Shown here in pieces: positions 40,501 to 53,350 of a stretch of 64,000 nucleotides of DNA. The notes beneath the pieces are model-generated. The model did not search any database, had not been told where the DNA came from, and saw only the letters and a list, made by a program, of their open reading frames with translations. The translations under genes were made by a program, and so were the position numbers. The DNA is from Hyaloperonospora brassicae (Eukaryota > Oomycota > Peronosporomycetes > Peronosporales > Peronosporaceae), in assembly GCA_947650285.1 (NCBI GenBank), contig CANTFL010000389.1, positions 186,001 through 250,000 on the forward strand, written 5' to 3'. The stretch's first letter is position 1, and the number at the start of each line of letters is the position of its first letter.

Positions 40501-43500
40501 CCATATTTCTGAATCTTAGAGATCCTCGTGTCTGTCCTTCGTCGCTCGAAGAGCCTTAATTGGGACTAAATCGGCGGTATGCATCCAAGCGTAAGGTCAA
40601 TTTTGTGCTTTGTACTGAACATGTTTTCTAGTGGACGCGTAAAGTGGAATTCACACTTAATGCAGTCAAAATTCAAGTGAAGAAATAATTCTCATAAATG
40701 GATCTGTTTGATAATGACTTGTTTTGGGCTTTGAACTGCATATTGGAGTGTGGAATCTGTATCGAAGGATGAAGTGTCGGTGTCTACTCTGGGAGATATG
40801 ATACTCAGAGCTAAGGTGTAGCGATCATCTTGTTAAACCTAAAACGTTCAGTCCGACGCACGGAAGATCAACTCTACAGCATGCTGAACTTGTTGACTTG
40901 TCTTCGTTGTTACCGAAGTTTTCTGATCGGTATATTACTCGCACGGAAAGATTTTGCATGGCAAGAAGTTGTGTGATTGACTGAACCAAACTACGATCCG
41001 ACATCGCCTAATCACCATAAACACTCGACCAATTTTGGAGTCGCTGTAATGTTTGTGCAAATTAGGGCAAGTAGGCGGGTTTAATCTGTGTGATTATTTG
41101 CACATGCATACAAAGGTACAGATGTACACATTCTTACGCTGTTCTTTTGACCAATGTACCTTCCATGTACAATTTACCCGTGCGATTTCCAATGTAGTGA
41201 TGCATAAGTCTATACTCGTCGTTAGTTAATGCATTGATTTTTTTTATTTCTATCAGTCACACCCTTCTTAAAGATTTTGTGAGATCTATACTATAGCTCA
41301 CCTTTAATGAAAGTCGTTTACTCCACTCGAACGCTGTCTTTTTTGTAATCCCTAAACTATAGCAGATAAGTTATGATTTTCAATTTGAGTATTGATTGGC
41401 TAAGGTCTTATGAAGCCCTTTCGTCATTAACATCTTTAATTCATTTTTTTCCGACTAACGATAGCTCACCCGTTCTTCAGGTGCGCGATCTTCTATTGAC
41501 AGGAAATACCATGAGTTTTGGGAAATATACGGAATATACACTCCTCCCTGAGCGATTCGGCCGACATGGTAAGCATATCGACATGAATTTAGCGAGAAGT
41601 AGCGCATGTATTATCCTGCCGGTATCTTTCGTACGCATGATTCAGGGTCTTCAGAACTATGATCATAAAAATGTAGCAAATTAAAAGTCTTCGGTAGGCT
41701 TGTGGAGGAGATACTGTCGAAGATTCGTCGATGTTCCTTCAGTCATCATTAAGGCCTAAACGATCACTAACGTAGAGCTTCTATGGTGGGTGATACTTCT
41801 ACACCTATAAAATTGGTCGATACTGCGAGATGCACTTGTCGTAGCGGACGTAAGTTGGTATAAACTGTGACCGCTTTGTAGATTAGTCAGTTGAGAAAAA
41901 GCGATTGCGTTATCACGATTATGTCGAATGTTCCGTGTCTATTCACTGCAATCTGCCTGAGAGAATACACTTAAATATGTACTTGGTCGTCAATCGGCAC
42001 ACTGACCTTTTCGCTTTCTGTCAAGACCTCTAATTTACATATGCACGGCTTCGATACCAATCTGAATTTCAAGAAAAAGTGTCGATTCCTATTATCAAAG
42101 AAGCAAAGCTTGCAATCAAGCAATTCCGGATATTTGTATTTTGACAATCAAAGATCTTATCAGAAAAGAGAGTCGTCGCATGATTTGGATTAGAGTTCAA
42201 ATCTTGATGACTTTCACTTAGCAAACAACGATAAACTATAGTTTTACCTTTTTATATATCTAGCGTGCTCAAAAGTCGCCTATATCGTAACTACTTATTT
42301 ATTATATAGTTATTACAACCACGATATAAATTATCGTTATCGTGAATCTAGGTACACGCTTATTGGATCAAATTAAACTAATGAATCGCGATCTAGATGT
42401 AGACCCCTTGTAAATCCCGTCCTTTGATCAAGATTTTTCAAATTTATCGTATGTGCTACATTTTATATCTACATGTTGGATTGCGATCTGACTTTGGCTT
42501 TAATTTAAGATCGTGAACATGTGACGCGAAAAATTATACCTTATCTGCCTTGGTCCTGCTCACTAGACTAACACGTGATAGGATTAATCGTGTACATGTC
42601 TCGATTCATATAACTTTCTCTTTGGACCATGATGCTAACGAATCATAAAGCTATCGGTTTTTATTAAGGTTTGATCAACGTCATCACAGCTTTTTGTTTA
42701 GTCTTTGACTTCGTGACCGCACGTCAATATTCTTTGCCCCTTAAGACACGCTGCCGCCATCAACCTGCGCAACTACCGCACAATTTTCAACAAGAAAAAC
42801 TGACGTTTTCTACACCAGACTTCTGATTTATTCCAAATTGTTCGCCTTCGTTTGAGGGAAGGCGACGTAAATAGTGTCATATGAAAGTTGTAAAGCTTTT
42901 TATTTTCCTATGCTACACCAAACAACCCTTGTTTAATGCTAGTCAATAGCAAGTGCCTCCTTCACAACCATCTTTAATGCGACAGATTTCCGTGACGTTG
43001 TAATTTCGATAAAATATCGAAGCAGGGAATCCGCAATGCTTCTATCTAGTTTTGTGCTTCAACGGATCCAATTCGGCGCTGATCTGTAAAACCAACATCA
43101 TCTACCTCCTGAATATCAAGCATTCTAGAATGATGCGATACTTGCTACATTTATAAGCCAAGTTATGGGGTTCCATCTTACTCAATAGCTTAAATGAATG
43201 AGCTCGGTTGAAGTAGAAGTAAGGCGTTCATTTTTGCGCTATAACCCGTCTTAGCTAATACTGACATTATTCGCATCATTTAAATTATCACCATGTGTAT
43301 TCAACATGGCTCTGACGGCAGTATAGTCGAAATACTTAGCTGCTGCAATATTGGCTGCTTCTAAAGACCGCACAAATGGTATAAACAAAGATTTCTACGC
43401 TACCACAGTAAGGACAAGGACTACGATTGTTACACATGACCCTTCGTGTTAAAATAAGCGCTACAAATTATATTGGGCAGACATTATTAATATGAGTAGA

Positions 43501-44080
43501 ATTCGGTTATGATGCATCTAAGTATATTCATGTACATCCCCCTTATAATATTTTTCTTCACTAATGCCCAAATACAAACACGGAAAGTGACTACCTGCTT
43601 ACCATCGATTGCGCCCATCTCTGCTTTATACGTCATCTTTTTGGCTGCTTTGATGGAATATACCATCCAAAGAGGTGTGTGTTGTTGTTTATTTTTAAAC
43701 GCTACGTTAAAAATCGATCCTGACTAAATTTTATCCGCTTTGAGTGATGTTGGTGGAATTTAATAGTAAGATATTCACATAAAGTTACACTTTTATTATT
43801 AAGGTCATGCAAAGTAGCCCCGCGTGAGATGACCACGATTCATAATATGTAATATTAAAAATGTACTCAATCGACAGTAGGTATTTTGCAGGTAGTCACC
43901 TAAAAGGTTAAAATCCTGCAGTCTTCGAGATTCATGCGACTATTCTTCGTCGCATGTTCATCAATGATTTATGTATGCGGTGCGCAGTAAAACATCGCTG
44001 ATGGCTCCCGAATATTTTAGGTACTATCAAGGATCTACTCGAATCAGCAAGCGGTATTTATATTTTTTTGCCATTGGATC
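37586..44080. other. Gene-poor AT-rich stretch
   Basis: 6.5 kb without a supported gene. An ORF at 37609-37992 (127 aa) directly beside the solo LTR has no recognised domain. A TGTAGCGGAGCTACA palindrome at 39435 and a decayed LTR-like end near 39874-39891 could mark an old LTR, without target duplication. A 9-bp inverted repeat GCACGTGCT/AGCACGTGC is at about 40400-40430. Degenerate roughly 20-bp repeats with a GGGAC core lie at about 38270-38390. The rest shows nothing recognisable. Confidence 0.45.
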
Positions 44081-46827
44081 TAGGGCTGCTACCCGGACCG
44101 GAACCTCCCAGGGGTTGCCTCCATGGGGTGACCGGGGATGGGGTTTAGGGGGTTCGTCAACCCCCGGAAGGGTCCCTGTAGGTTTACATATGTATTTGTA
44201 GATACATATCGGTATATATTGCATAGCATTTCCAACAGATCTTATACCATCTCTACATAACAACCCTCGGATTTTCTTGTACCATTACTGCATACACATC
44301 AGCATCTCAATGTTTATTACGTTCAGAGATGCCCTTTCACCCTACAAATTAAACAACTTATCGAGAAATCCCGCTCGGAAGGGAAACTGGTAGCAGGAAT
44401 TTCCAGAAGGGCCCTCGCCATCTTGCCCAAACTAGGAAAGTCTACCTGTCGACGGTGCCAATATCCCAAAGAATCCACATCCTTATCGGCCAGGTCTTCC
44501 CCCCAATACTTCACAATTTCCCCGTCCGCTTTGGTAATCTTCTGCCGCTTTAAATAAATAGAATCTTCAAAATCGTCGAATTCTTCATCTGATTCTTCAG
44601 TGGTCATGGAAGCGGCTGAGTGATTGCTGTAGCGGCTTGCAGCAACAGCAGAGTTCTCACAAATCATGCGAGTGTGGGTGCCATACTGAGCAAAATATCC
44701 TGCATGCTTGCTAAAGAAGTTAATCTTGATGCGGGGATCGAAAATGTCGGCATGCAGGTAAACAAATTTTTTGAGGGCCGCCTTGAGATATTTTTCAAGA
44801 TTTTAAATAACGTCTCTAGCTGGCTGTAGAAGCTGCTCCAAGTCGTAGGTCGGTTCCACCTGCAAGATTCAAATATGCTTGAGCATGAATATTGATATCT
44901 CGGAATCTCTACTTCAAAATCATAGCTTCGCACCTTTTGCAATTGAACAATGAGGGCAAAAAAGATCGGGAAAGCTTTCTCAAGCGTGGGGAAAGGTGAA
45001 CCCGTAAGCCTTTCCGTGGCCGTGTTCAGAGGTTGAAGAAACTTCATAAGCTGACCAAGCTTTTCCCATTCCTGTTTTGAAAGGGCAAATGTCTGATAAT
45101 CGACATCGTAGAGGCATACTCCAGTCACGGTCGGGTTGTCGAATCGAAAATAAAAACAATTTTACCCATGAGCATTTGAAACAATTCAAAAGTACATACC
45201 GTAAGTGCAAAAAGCGCGATCACGTCAGGTAAGTAGAATTCCACCGCGTTTTGACATTAATAATCAAGCAGTTCACAGTAGAACCTTGTTGATGGTTTTT
45301 CGCATCCTGGCAAAACGTTGGCGACGTTGATGAGAAGATCTTACATATACTGACTTGCCGTGTACAAGCTTTAGGACGGTATTCAAGTTGACATCAAAAA
45401 CATCAGGTTGGGTGGTGATGTTGTGCACCGACATGACACATGTGGCGGCGGAGTCATCCTCTTCATTGTTGAGGTATTCTTTCCCTTCAAGGGTCGTGAT
45501 TCCATCCATTGAAGCCAAATTAATCACGTGAGCCATGCAACCTAACAGCTGTTTCTTATGGTTGAACTCCACATGCTACATGCGGGAAAGAGCTCGAGCC
45601 ATAGCGAAGTTTGTGCTGGCATTGTCGGCAGTAATGTCAGAGAGGGGTATAACGATGCCATAGTCGGAAAGAACGTTGTAATGCAGTTTTACAAAATTTT
45701 GAGCAGAATGCTTACCTGCAAAACATAATTGTTTAGGGTAAGAAGAAAATATGGTCGTCAAATCCCACAGTACCCATGCAAGTAGGAAAATGCACTTACC
45801 CATCACAGCAGGAACACCCAGCAATACTTCTTGCATTTTCCAATCGGTGTCAATCCAATGAGCAGTGAGCACCATAAAGGATTTCGCGTTGGGTAAAGTC
45901 GAAGCATCGGAAGTAAAAGCGATCCATTTGACCTTGAAAAGACTGATCTTGATGAATTCGCGGTGCTGAGCATACATTCGGATAAAGATGGTTCTGGATG
46001 GTGTCGTCCTTGACCATCATCTGGGGTATATTCTCGTTATAGGCGCCTATAAGATTGAAAAAAGCGCTTCGTTCGATGATGGCAGAATAGCAGGTTGGCC
46101 TCAGTAATGAAGTATCCGATATGAGTTTTGAGGTCCTTACCGGTCAACACATTCTATAGCATGAAATGATTCAGTCTTCTGCAAATGCAGGATACATGTG
46201 TTTCACAAGCTCACCTTCTCGAGAGTTCCCTTTTGTGAATACTTCTGAATAGATGCATTGTTCTCGTCCTTCTTCTTCGGATCGCTGAGATTATGGACCT
46301 TTCTCAGGTGCTCGTTCAGTTTCTTGGTTCTGCCGAACTTGTCAAGGTTAAGAGAGCGACCACATACACGGCCCGTCCTTCGGTTTGTGACGACATGGCA
46401 GAGGGCTTTATTGGCGTCAGCATCAGCCTCAAAATGAGCCCAAACCCAGCTATGTTTGGCACTTTGGATGGTAAGAGGCGCAAGGGTATCGTTGAGCACG
46501 TCGGCACTGGATAGAGACATGGTGAATGGCAACAGGTTGAGTCAGAGAGGGCAAATGTGGGCAGAGAGAGGGTTTTATCATTTTGAGCCAGTGTTTGTTT
46601 TTATTTACCAGCGCGTTGCTTCGTCACGAGGCGACAGTAACACTAGTTACACTTGCACAATCGAATCAAAGGACGTGCGTTATATCACTATTGGAAAGTT
46701 ACACAAGGAAGACAGAGCACGTATTGCATTTGCACCCCGAAACCCCATGGGGACGGGGGTGGGTATCCCTTTGGGGGGGTCTGGGGGGTGCCTTCAACCC
46801 CCCAATACCTTCCGGGTAGGAGCCTTG
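44081..46827 (-). mobile_element. hAT DNA transposon
   Basis: Terminal inverted repeats begin TAGGGCTGCTACCCGGA at the left and, reverse-complemented, CAAGGCTCCTACCCGGA at the right. They are flanked by 8-bp duplications attggatc (44073-44080) and attggata (46828-46835). Eight-base duplications are diagnostic of hAT. Both subterminal regions are G- or C-rich (runs at about 44100-44180 and 46740-46805). The internal minus-strand transposase has the hAT domain order. One mismatch in the duplication and several stops indicate moderate age. Confidence 0.85.
44323..46532 (-). pseudogene. hAT transposase, broken
   Basis: Domains in minus-strand order: an N-terminal BED-type zinc finger (46532-46203, with W..F, a Cys pair spaced by a loop, and HLRKVH); the catalytic core (45977-45576, with FTSDAST, AHWIDTDWKMQEVLLGV and DNASTNFAMARAL); the CMAHVINLA helix (45540 region); the linker (45128-44664, LNTATERLTGSPFPTLEKAFP); and the C-terminal dimerisation domain (44500-44340, GYWHRRQVDFPSLGKMARALLEIPATSFPSERDFS in two adjoining pieces). 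An 84-bp in-frame intron is likely at 45716-45799 (GTAAGT...TTGCAG). A TAG between 45576 and 45572 and further frame changes break the gene, so activity is unlikely unless more introns exist. Confidence 0.75.
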
Positions 46828-46835
46828 ATTGGATA

Positions 46836-47844
46836 GTCTTACATTTTATAACTTTAAGAGTTGCGTATTCACGCTTCCACTCACCACGTAAAGATGTGAT
46901 AAAGAGTGAGGTCATTTTGAGCGCGTGTGACATTTCGCACAACTCGATGTTGACCGCGGTGCCGTCTAAGTATCATGAATCGGTGAAGGAGGTGTTATCT
47001 CGACAATGTATCTGTTGATTTTGTTTAGAGTGCGAGTTGCACTCGTATCGAATATGGATATTTAAGTACGATATGTCATATGTGGAATAATTTATAGGCT
47101 TCTGTACGTTTTCTTAAGTACCACTACGATATTATATTTATTATTTGCTACTTGTATATTGACAAGCCGCTGGCAAGGTCCCGGAGGGGGGGGGGGCGAA
47201 CTGAGTCTGTTACGCGTTTTGTTAGTATTTTTAGGTCACGTAGTATTCACTTCAAAACAATCATCCATCGAGAAAGACTCTACAATCTTAGATTCTCAGA
47301 TCTCCTCGACTCGACTTTCATATTAGGTAGATTATATGAGAGACGGAGGATCGATCGAATTCGACGCGATCGCTTCAGCAAACGCAAATCTGTCTCTGAA
47401 GTGGACATCCGCATCTGTAATAAGTGATACTGCAGCGATCGCGACTAAAATGATGTAGATACGCTTCTTCACATCCAGCCGAGCGTTAGGTCGCATAATT
47501 CTGTTTCCTGATCTACAGAAGATGCCATACGTCAATCCTTATTATCAACTTTATTTTTGGCTACCTAATACCTCACACATGATTTTGAAATTATCGTCCT
47601 ATTGTATTTGTCAAGGTCTACCGCTTATATTCCAGCAAGAAGATCATTGCTCTCGTCATTATTTATGGCGATACCATCTTCATTCAACGCTGTTATAGAA
47701 ACTTCGCAAATTTAATGGCAATTTTGGATTCTACAGACTTAAATTGCGCTTATGCACTTCCTGTTACTTTGTTAAATGCGATACTTGGCTACGTTAAAAC
47801 TTCGCTTAAGAGAACTAATCTTTCAAAATATGCGCTACTGAAGT
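46836..47844. other. Intergenic, no gene seen
   Basis: AT-rich; a G homopolymer of about 12 bases is at 47186-47197. No coding signal. Confidence 0.5.
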
Positions 47845-48005
47845 ACGATGCAACAGAGTCCACGCACCGGTAATTGCAAAGCCCCGAAATGTATTATCTG
47901 AGGCGAGAATTTAAGTAATTAATTTATAAGCGAAGTTTGAAGCGAAGTTTCATAAAAAAAATTAAAGGCTTAACAATTACCGGTGAGTGGGCTCCGTTGC
48001 ATCGT
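47845..48005. mobile_element. Short non-autonomous inverted-repeat element (MITE-like)
   Basis: 161 bp bounded by 32-bp terminal inverted repeats (47845-47876 and 47974-48005) that differ at about three positions. The interior is AT-rich and non-coding. No flanking target duplication was convincing, so the superfamily is unassigned. Confidence 0.6.
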
Positions 48006-49179
48006 CCTTAATTAGCGGATATGTTGACGTAATTGTTTATTAAGCTCGGATATTGTATAATTATACCGATGGCTCACATTGCACGCCAAGCAATTCATTA
48101 CTACAGACTACGCTTCGAAAAAGGGATAAGTTGTCTTTCGGGATTCATGGAAGCATCGATATATTGATACGGCTTATGCTCGGCGCACTAAGCGCTCAAT
48201 TCCTCATTTTCTCCCGGAACCGTGGACATTCTTCATACGGACACAATAAACTAATATCATTCTAAATAATTGTACAGTAACAACAATTGTTTCTCGATGC
48301 TGATTATAAACCTAAGAGAATATCGATGTACCCGTTTTGGAATATCCTTCAATCGTGTTAGTTCATCAAAACCACCTTGAAACAGAAGACACCGTCAGAA
48401 TTCATCGGATATGGGGTAAGGAAAGCAACAGTTATTATATTCTTTTGCCATTCTAGACAGGAATTATCGACAAAGAGGAAACTAGTCCGTCATGCCTTCA
48501 CGTAGAAGTGCTCAATGTCCTATATATGGTACCGATAAACCTGCGAGGATCCACTGACACATGATGTATATCATACGATTGTGACAAGTTTGTGGAGCTG
48601 GGAAGCGTAATTCGACCTTTTACATCAACCATTTTATAAACTACGCGATGTGTCGACCAACAACGAGCAAAAGTCTATACTTTGATCACACGATCAGCGG
48701 CATCATAACAACAGAATAACAGATTGTGTTCGATAAGAATTCGCGAAGCTAAACAACGAGCAGACAAAATGTTCGATTTATGGACGGCTGGCGACAACAA
48801 TTCATAAGGTTTATCATTGAATAAAAAATGAATTACGAGACGGTATTGTATACCTGTTCATATAAAACAAAAAACTGTTAGGTATACCTAAATAAGTGAC
48901 TTACTTCGTTGTTGCAAGAATCCGCAATATAGTTGTACACACGAAGGAGTCCCGCATAAAAGATCAGTATGCTAGAGCTTAGCTCGTGGCAAATTGATCG
49001 CGTATGAGTAGAAGAGGTGAATCATCGTACAAAAGAGGCCAACACTTTTGGGATATAGTACATAATTGACAAATTTGCATTCTGACTCGTTTAAATCCAT
49101 GCAGGGAGCTGTTGTGTATTGGTAGAAACTTCTGTTTCTTCTTCAGTGATAAATCCATCGCTCTTGCTTATAGTATCAT
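48006..49179. other. Intergenic, no gene seen
   Basis: AT-rich sequence without recognisable coding or element structure, leading into gypsy relic 2. It may include its decayed 3' end. Confidence 0.4.
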
Positions 49180-52100
49180 CAATAATGCTTATGTCTTCGG
49201 ATACTTCGTCGCGAAGAGCTCCCCGACAAACATATTATGGAAAGCATTAGCTTACTTCGCGTCGACGTCAATGTCAATGTAAACGTCGACACTTTCACAG
49301 AAATTTCCTGTATAGTACTTGCTCATCAAGTGAACACTTCTCCCTAACTAAATAGACGCGTAAGCAACGTTGGTATACGTGGATGGCGCAAGTCATGTAC
49401 ATAGCGTGGTATACGCATGGGAATAGATTTTGATGGCGGTTCTGCCATTGGCACATACTCAATTTAACTCGATAACTATCTGCGGTAACCTTGATGTCAT
49501 TCCTCCGGAATGCTATTGGCGCATTCCATAGACGCTCGATTGTGGTCGGCTAGCGGTTTCCATCATGTATCCTTTTACAATATAATAGAGCAAAAAGTGC
49601 AAGAGTATACAATTTGCCACGGGTTCATATCGGATACGGTCATGTAGGGTTATCTTTTGTACTTCGAAAACGAAATAAGTAAGACCGATCCTTCTACTGT
49701 GACCATATATACTTTTTTGCAATTTCTACTCAGTTATTGAGTAAGAAAAGAGCAAGCGCGAATGCGGTCCTATGAAGCTCTTCGAAAAGTCGAACGTTTA
49801 GTTTCTTGAAGGGGACTGTCATAGCTTTTTCGAACAACCAATATATGCTGTAATGACACAATAATCAAATGAATGGGCTTTTACCGCAAGAAAATATAAC
49901 AGCACGCATTTAGTTGCGCATGATATGGTGCTTTCTGACCAGTGCAAAACGCTGTTGATAGCGAGATAATTTTGCTAAGGCGGGAACGACTGCACACATG
50001 TGTTCTGTGACGCTCACACGTATCCATCGGGTGTATAGTGTTCATACAATTAGGATCGATACACCAGACAAGCTTATGAAGTTCGTTTTAGGATGGATTA
50101 CAAAGCCGATATCTCAGTAAGGTTTTGGGCCAGGTTATGTCCGACAAACAGTTTTTGGTCGATAATCGTCAGTAGCTAATCAATGGCTAGAGCTGATAAA
50201 TCAGCGCGATCTGATTGGCGTGTTTAACGAATGGGTTAGTTTATGGCCTCCCACACGCGTCAAACGTAGGTTGGTCACATCCTGCAACGACGCACGATGA
50301 AGAATAGTATTATCTATGTATCCAAGACGATCTAGGGAAGGCTGCCAGTGCTCATTAACGTGTCCTTTGGCCAATCTCAGCACCCAAAGTGCGTGCACGC
50401 ATAGAAATATACGCCGATGGAGGTGTTAATAACATAAGCGTACCAAGCAACCCGGTGTGGCTCACAGTACGACAAGATCTCCGTACGGGGGTACTTTTAT
50501 TCCCACATCGTAAACGAAATGCAAAGGAAAGCACAAGACAGTCAACATGCTTGATCGCATCATGACTCAAAAACAGTTGCAACAGATCGAGTAATGCAAT
50601 CGGGTTTTGTGTTCGATTTGTAACGGCCATAAACTTAACCATTCGTGAAAAAGCCAGTATTTTTGCCTTATTGCTTTGTTCAGAACTTTATCGCATTGAT
50701 TTTATAAGAACTATGGTTTGCTGCAAGGGTAGCCACGGTCTTCTTATTTCTTTGAAGCTCTTTTTCGAAACAAAATAATCTAAAAGTGAAGTCATCATTT
50801 AGTATTAGCTAAGATATACGAATCCCGGCCATAAAACCGGTCTCACACCTTCGCTCAAAACCCCAACGTCAGTAAATGCCTATATTCATCGTCACGCAGT
50901 GTATAAGGCGATACGCTCAAAGCTATCGTACCAACATTGAGTGTCCAACTGCTGTATTGTTATACCTATTTGTAATCGGGACGACGTGAAAGTGAGTCAG
51001 CGATTACGTGAATAGTTTGTGTTACCTTGAGCGCGTGTAATACATATAAAACGAAAGTCACGTGACTTTCAGTAAATGTAGTGTACTCTGGTCATCTGTG
51101 CTTAGTAACACACGGTACGTGCATACTTTAATTGTCATTTCGACTTCTATGAAGATCCTGGACATTGTTGGTGCAAATTTTGCTCCAAGAAGCTGCACCA
51201 CATGCACTCGATCATTCCCTTAACGTCTTTCAACCGATGCGATTAATATAAGACGATGTATCTCGTGTCATACCTGTCCTATTGCATCAGTGCACAGCTA
51301 ACCTACACATCAATCGGATTACAGAGCGTATGGAGAGGAGAACCTTTGATCCAGAACCTTTTGTAGAGTAGATTCTTTTGTATCAACCTTTTACTATATT
51401 ATTGGACCGAATGCCAACCGATCTTGTTACGATAGAGCTGCACAGTACGATTAATTGAGAATATATTACGCGCTATTCGACTGACTTGGTCGTGCAGGTG
51501 CTTTTGCAATTACGCTGATAGGTAAATGCTGTGCAGTACCTCTACATTAGCTTTCTTTGTCCGTTGCTCAGTCTTTTCATACTGAGATCTATAATGATAT
51601 ATATCCACACTTTCCTCAAAAATAGGATTATGCTAGCTGTAGAAATTCTGAATGAGGCGGCGTAAAACTCGATGAACGCATAATTGCAAGAACCTCAAAA
51701 CGCAAGATATATGTTCTTCGACGTTATTCGTTGTGCTTCTTGTCCCGGATGTGCACGGAAATAAAGTAGCGTAGACTGAAGATTTGATATGATCTCAACA
51801 GATACGATGCACGCGTTCAATGTGGCTTTTTCGATCTTAGCATTGCGGGTTTGATGACGTTTATCCTGTGCATATCAAACATGTGCTCACTGCTTTGTAC
51901 GAAAATTCATGCTTCAAGTATATGGATCAACGGATATTCATCCATTAAGTTCATGGTCGAGATTATGATACCATGTAAGATGCCGCCATCGCTCGAGATT
52001 TTGGCAATCCAGCTTTTGTGGATATCGGTTCAGCCTTCAGCATCTCGATGGACGTGCAACCCGCCATTTGCCTGTGTTCTAGCGCACACAATTAGTCGTG

Positions 52101-53350
52101 GAGCTATGTGGAAGATATAGCTGTATTACATGACTCGCTGCTAAGCGATAGTAAAAACTTTAGTTGATCGCTGCGATTATTTCACGCATCATTTGCTCCT
52201 GATTTATAATTTAGTACCATATGCCTGGATCCGGGTCGAATCATATCTGCTGTCTCAATTTTCGGATAAATTTATGACCGAAACATTACAAAGAGAACTA
52301 AATAGACTCATTTAATGAGTGAGCCATGTATCGCTCTACCCCAGAATTCTCATCAAGGACAATTTCGTTGATTGGCGAGCTGCTGCCCTATCTAATTGTA
52401 CAAAATTGTAATGCGAAATATCAGCAACGTACTTGTCCCCTGCATAACCCGAGTTCAACGTTTAAAACGCAATGTAATTAATCTTATGTTATCCTACGAT
52501 TAATCCTTCACTGAACGAGACGCTCAGCGTCTGGTTTTACTGGGACTATTTGCTCATGGGTGCTTGCAGGTATTCTTTTTCTCAAGATCCGCTAGTTGCG
52601 GGTGCGCAACCACAATGGTTCCTGTGAAGTCGACTCTTTATTCGGTATGAGATCAATCGACTATCTTCTATCTACAAACGGCGACTCGTCATCATTGGAT
52701 GTTGCTGTCCAACTCATCATGTGTATTCCGGCCTACGATTCTTCTTTCAGCGGTAGAAATTTAGATCTGCTTTATGCTGTTGCACATATGTCTGCAGCTC
52801 GCTTTATTTAAGATGGACTTGCGCAAATTTTCTAGCGGCCGAATAACAAGGGAGGCCATCGCAATCACTCATAAATATTCACACAAGAGCGTGCGCTTAA
52901 AAATATGTACCGTATGAACATAACATTCACACGAACTCATGCGCTCAAAAACATGTACCGTGTCGCCGCCTGATGAAATAAGGGGAAGGCATATTCACAA
53001 ATGGATGTTTTAGCTGACTAGTAACACACACTTTCTGAGTATTTATGATATCACGATGACCTGTCAACAATATCGGTTACAATCAAAAAGCCTAGTACCG
53101 ACTATCTTCTGACAAGTAGCGAATTCCCAAGTGACAACTTGATTACTGTATGGATGAGACTCTAGCAAGCGCGCCATCATCCTTAATGGAAACTTTTCGT
53201 GACCAGCAAACCGGAGCCTGCTATATCCGACCGGCCGCGTCCGATACAATAATGACGCCTCACGAGTAGGATGCGAAGTGACTTGCTTCTTCTCACGTTT
53301 AGCCAAAATATGTAGGTAGAAGTCGTCATTGGATGCAACGACATACAATA
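49180..53350 (-). pseudogene. Decayed Ty3/gypsy element (relic 2)
   Basis: Co-linear blocks match the intact element: 49180-49460 with 12850-13170, 50975-51110 with 14050-14210, 51850-52090 with 14940-15160, 52120-52190 with 15240-15300, 52310-52390 with 15470-15540, 52590-52640 with 15890-15930, 52850-52900 with 16160-16200, and 53170-53350 with 16430-16620. No frame survives. Same strand as the intact element and relic 1. A 48-bp tandem duplication within it spans 52877-52966. The gag part may continue past 53350 but could not be aligned by eye. Confidence 0.65.
52877..52966. repeat. 48-bp tandem duplication
   Basis: Two adjacent copies beginning attcacac, each containing a gcgct(t/c)aaaaa.atgtaccgt core. 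Imperfect, inside gypsy relic 2. Confidence 0.6.

Noticed and set aside
47186..47197. G homopolymer as a quadruplex or functional element
   Set aside because: A single run, and possibly an assembly artefact; no surrounding structure.
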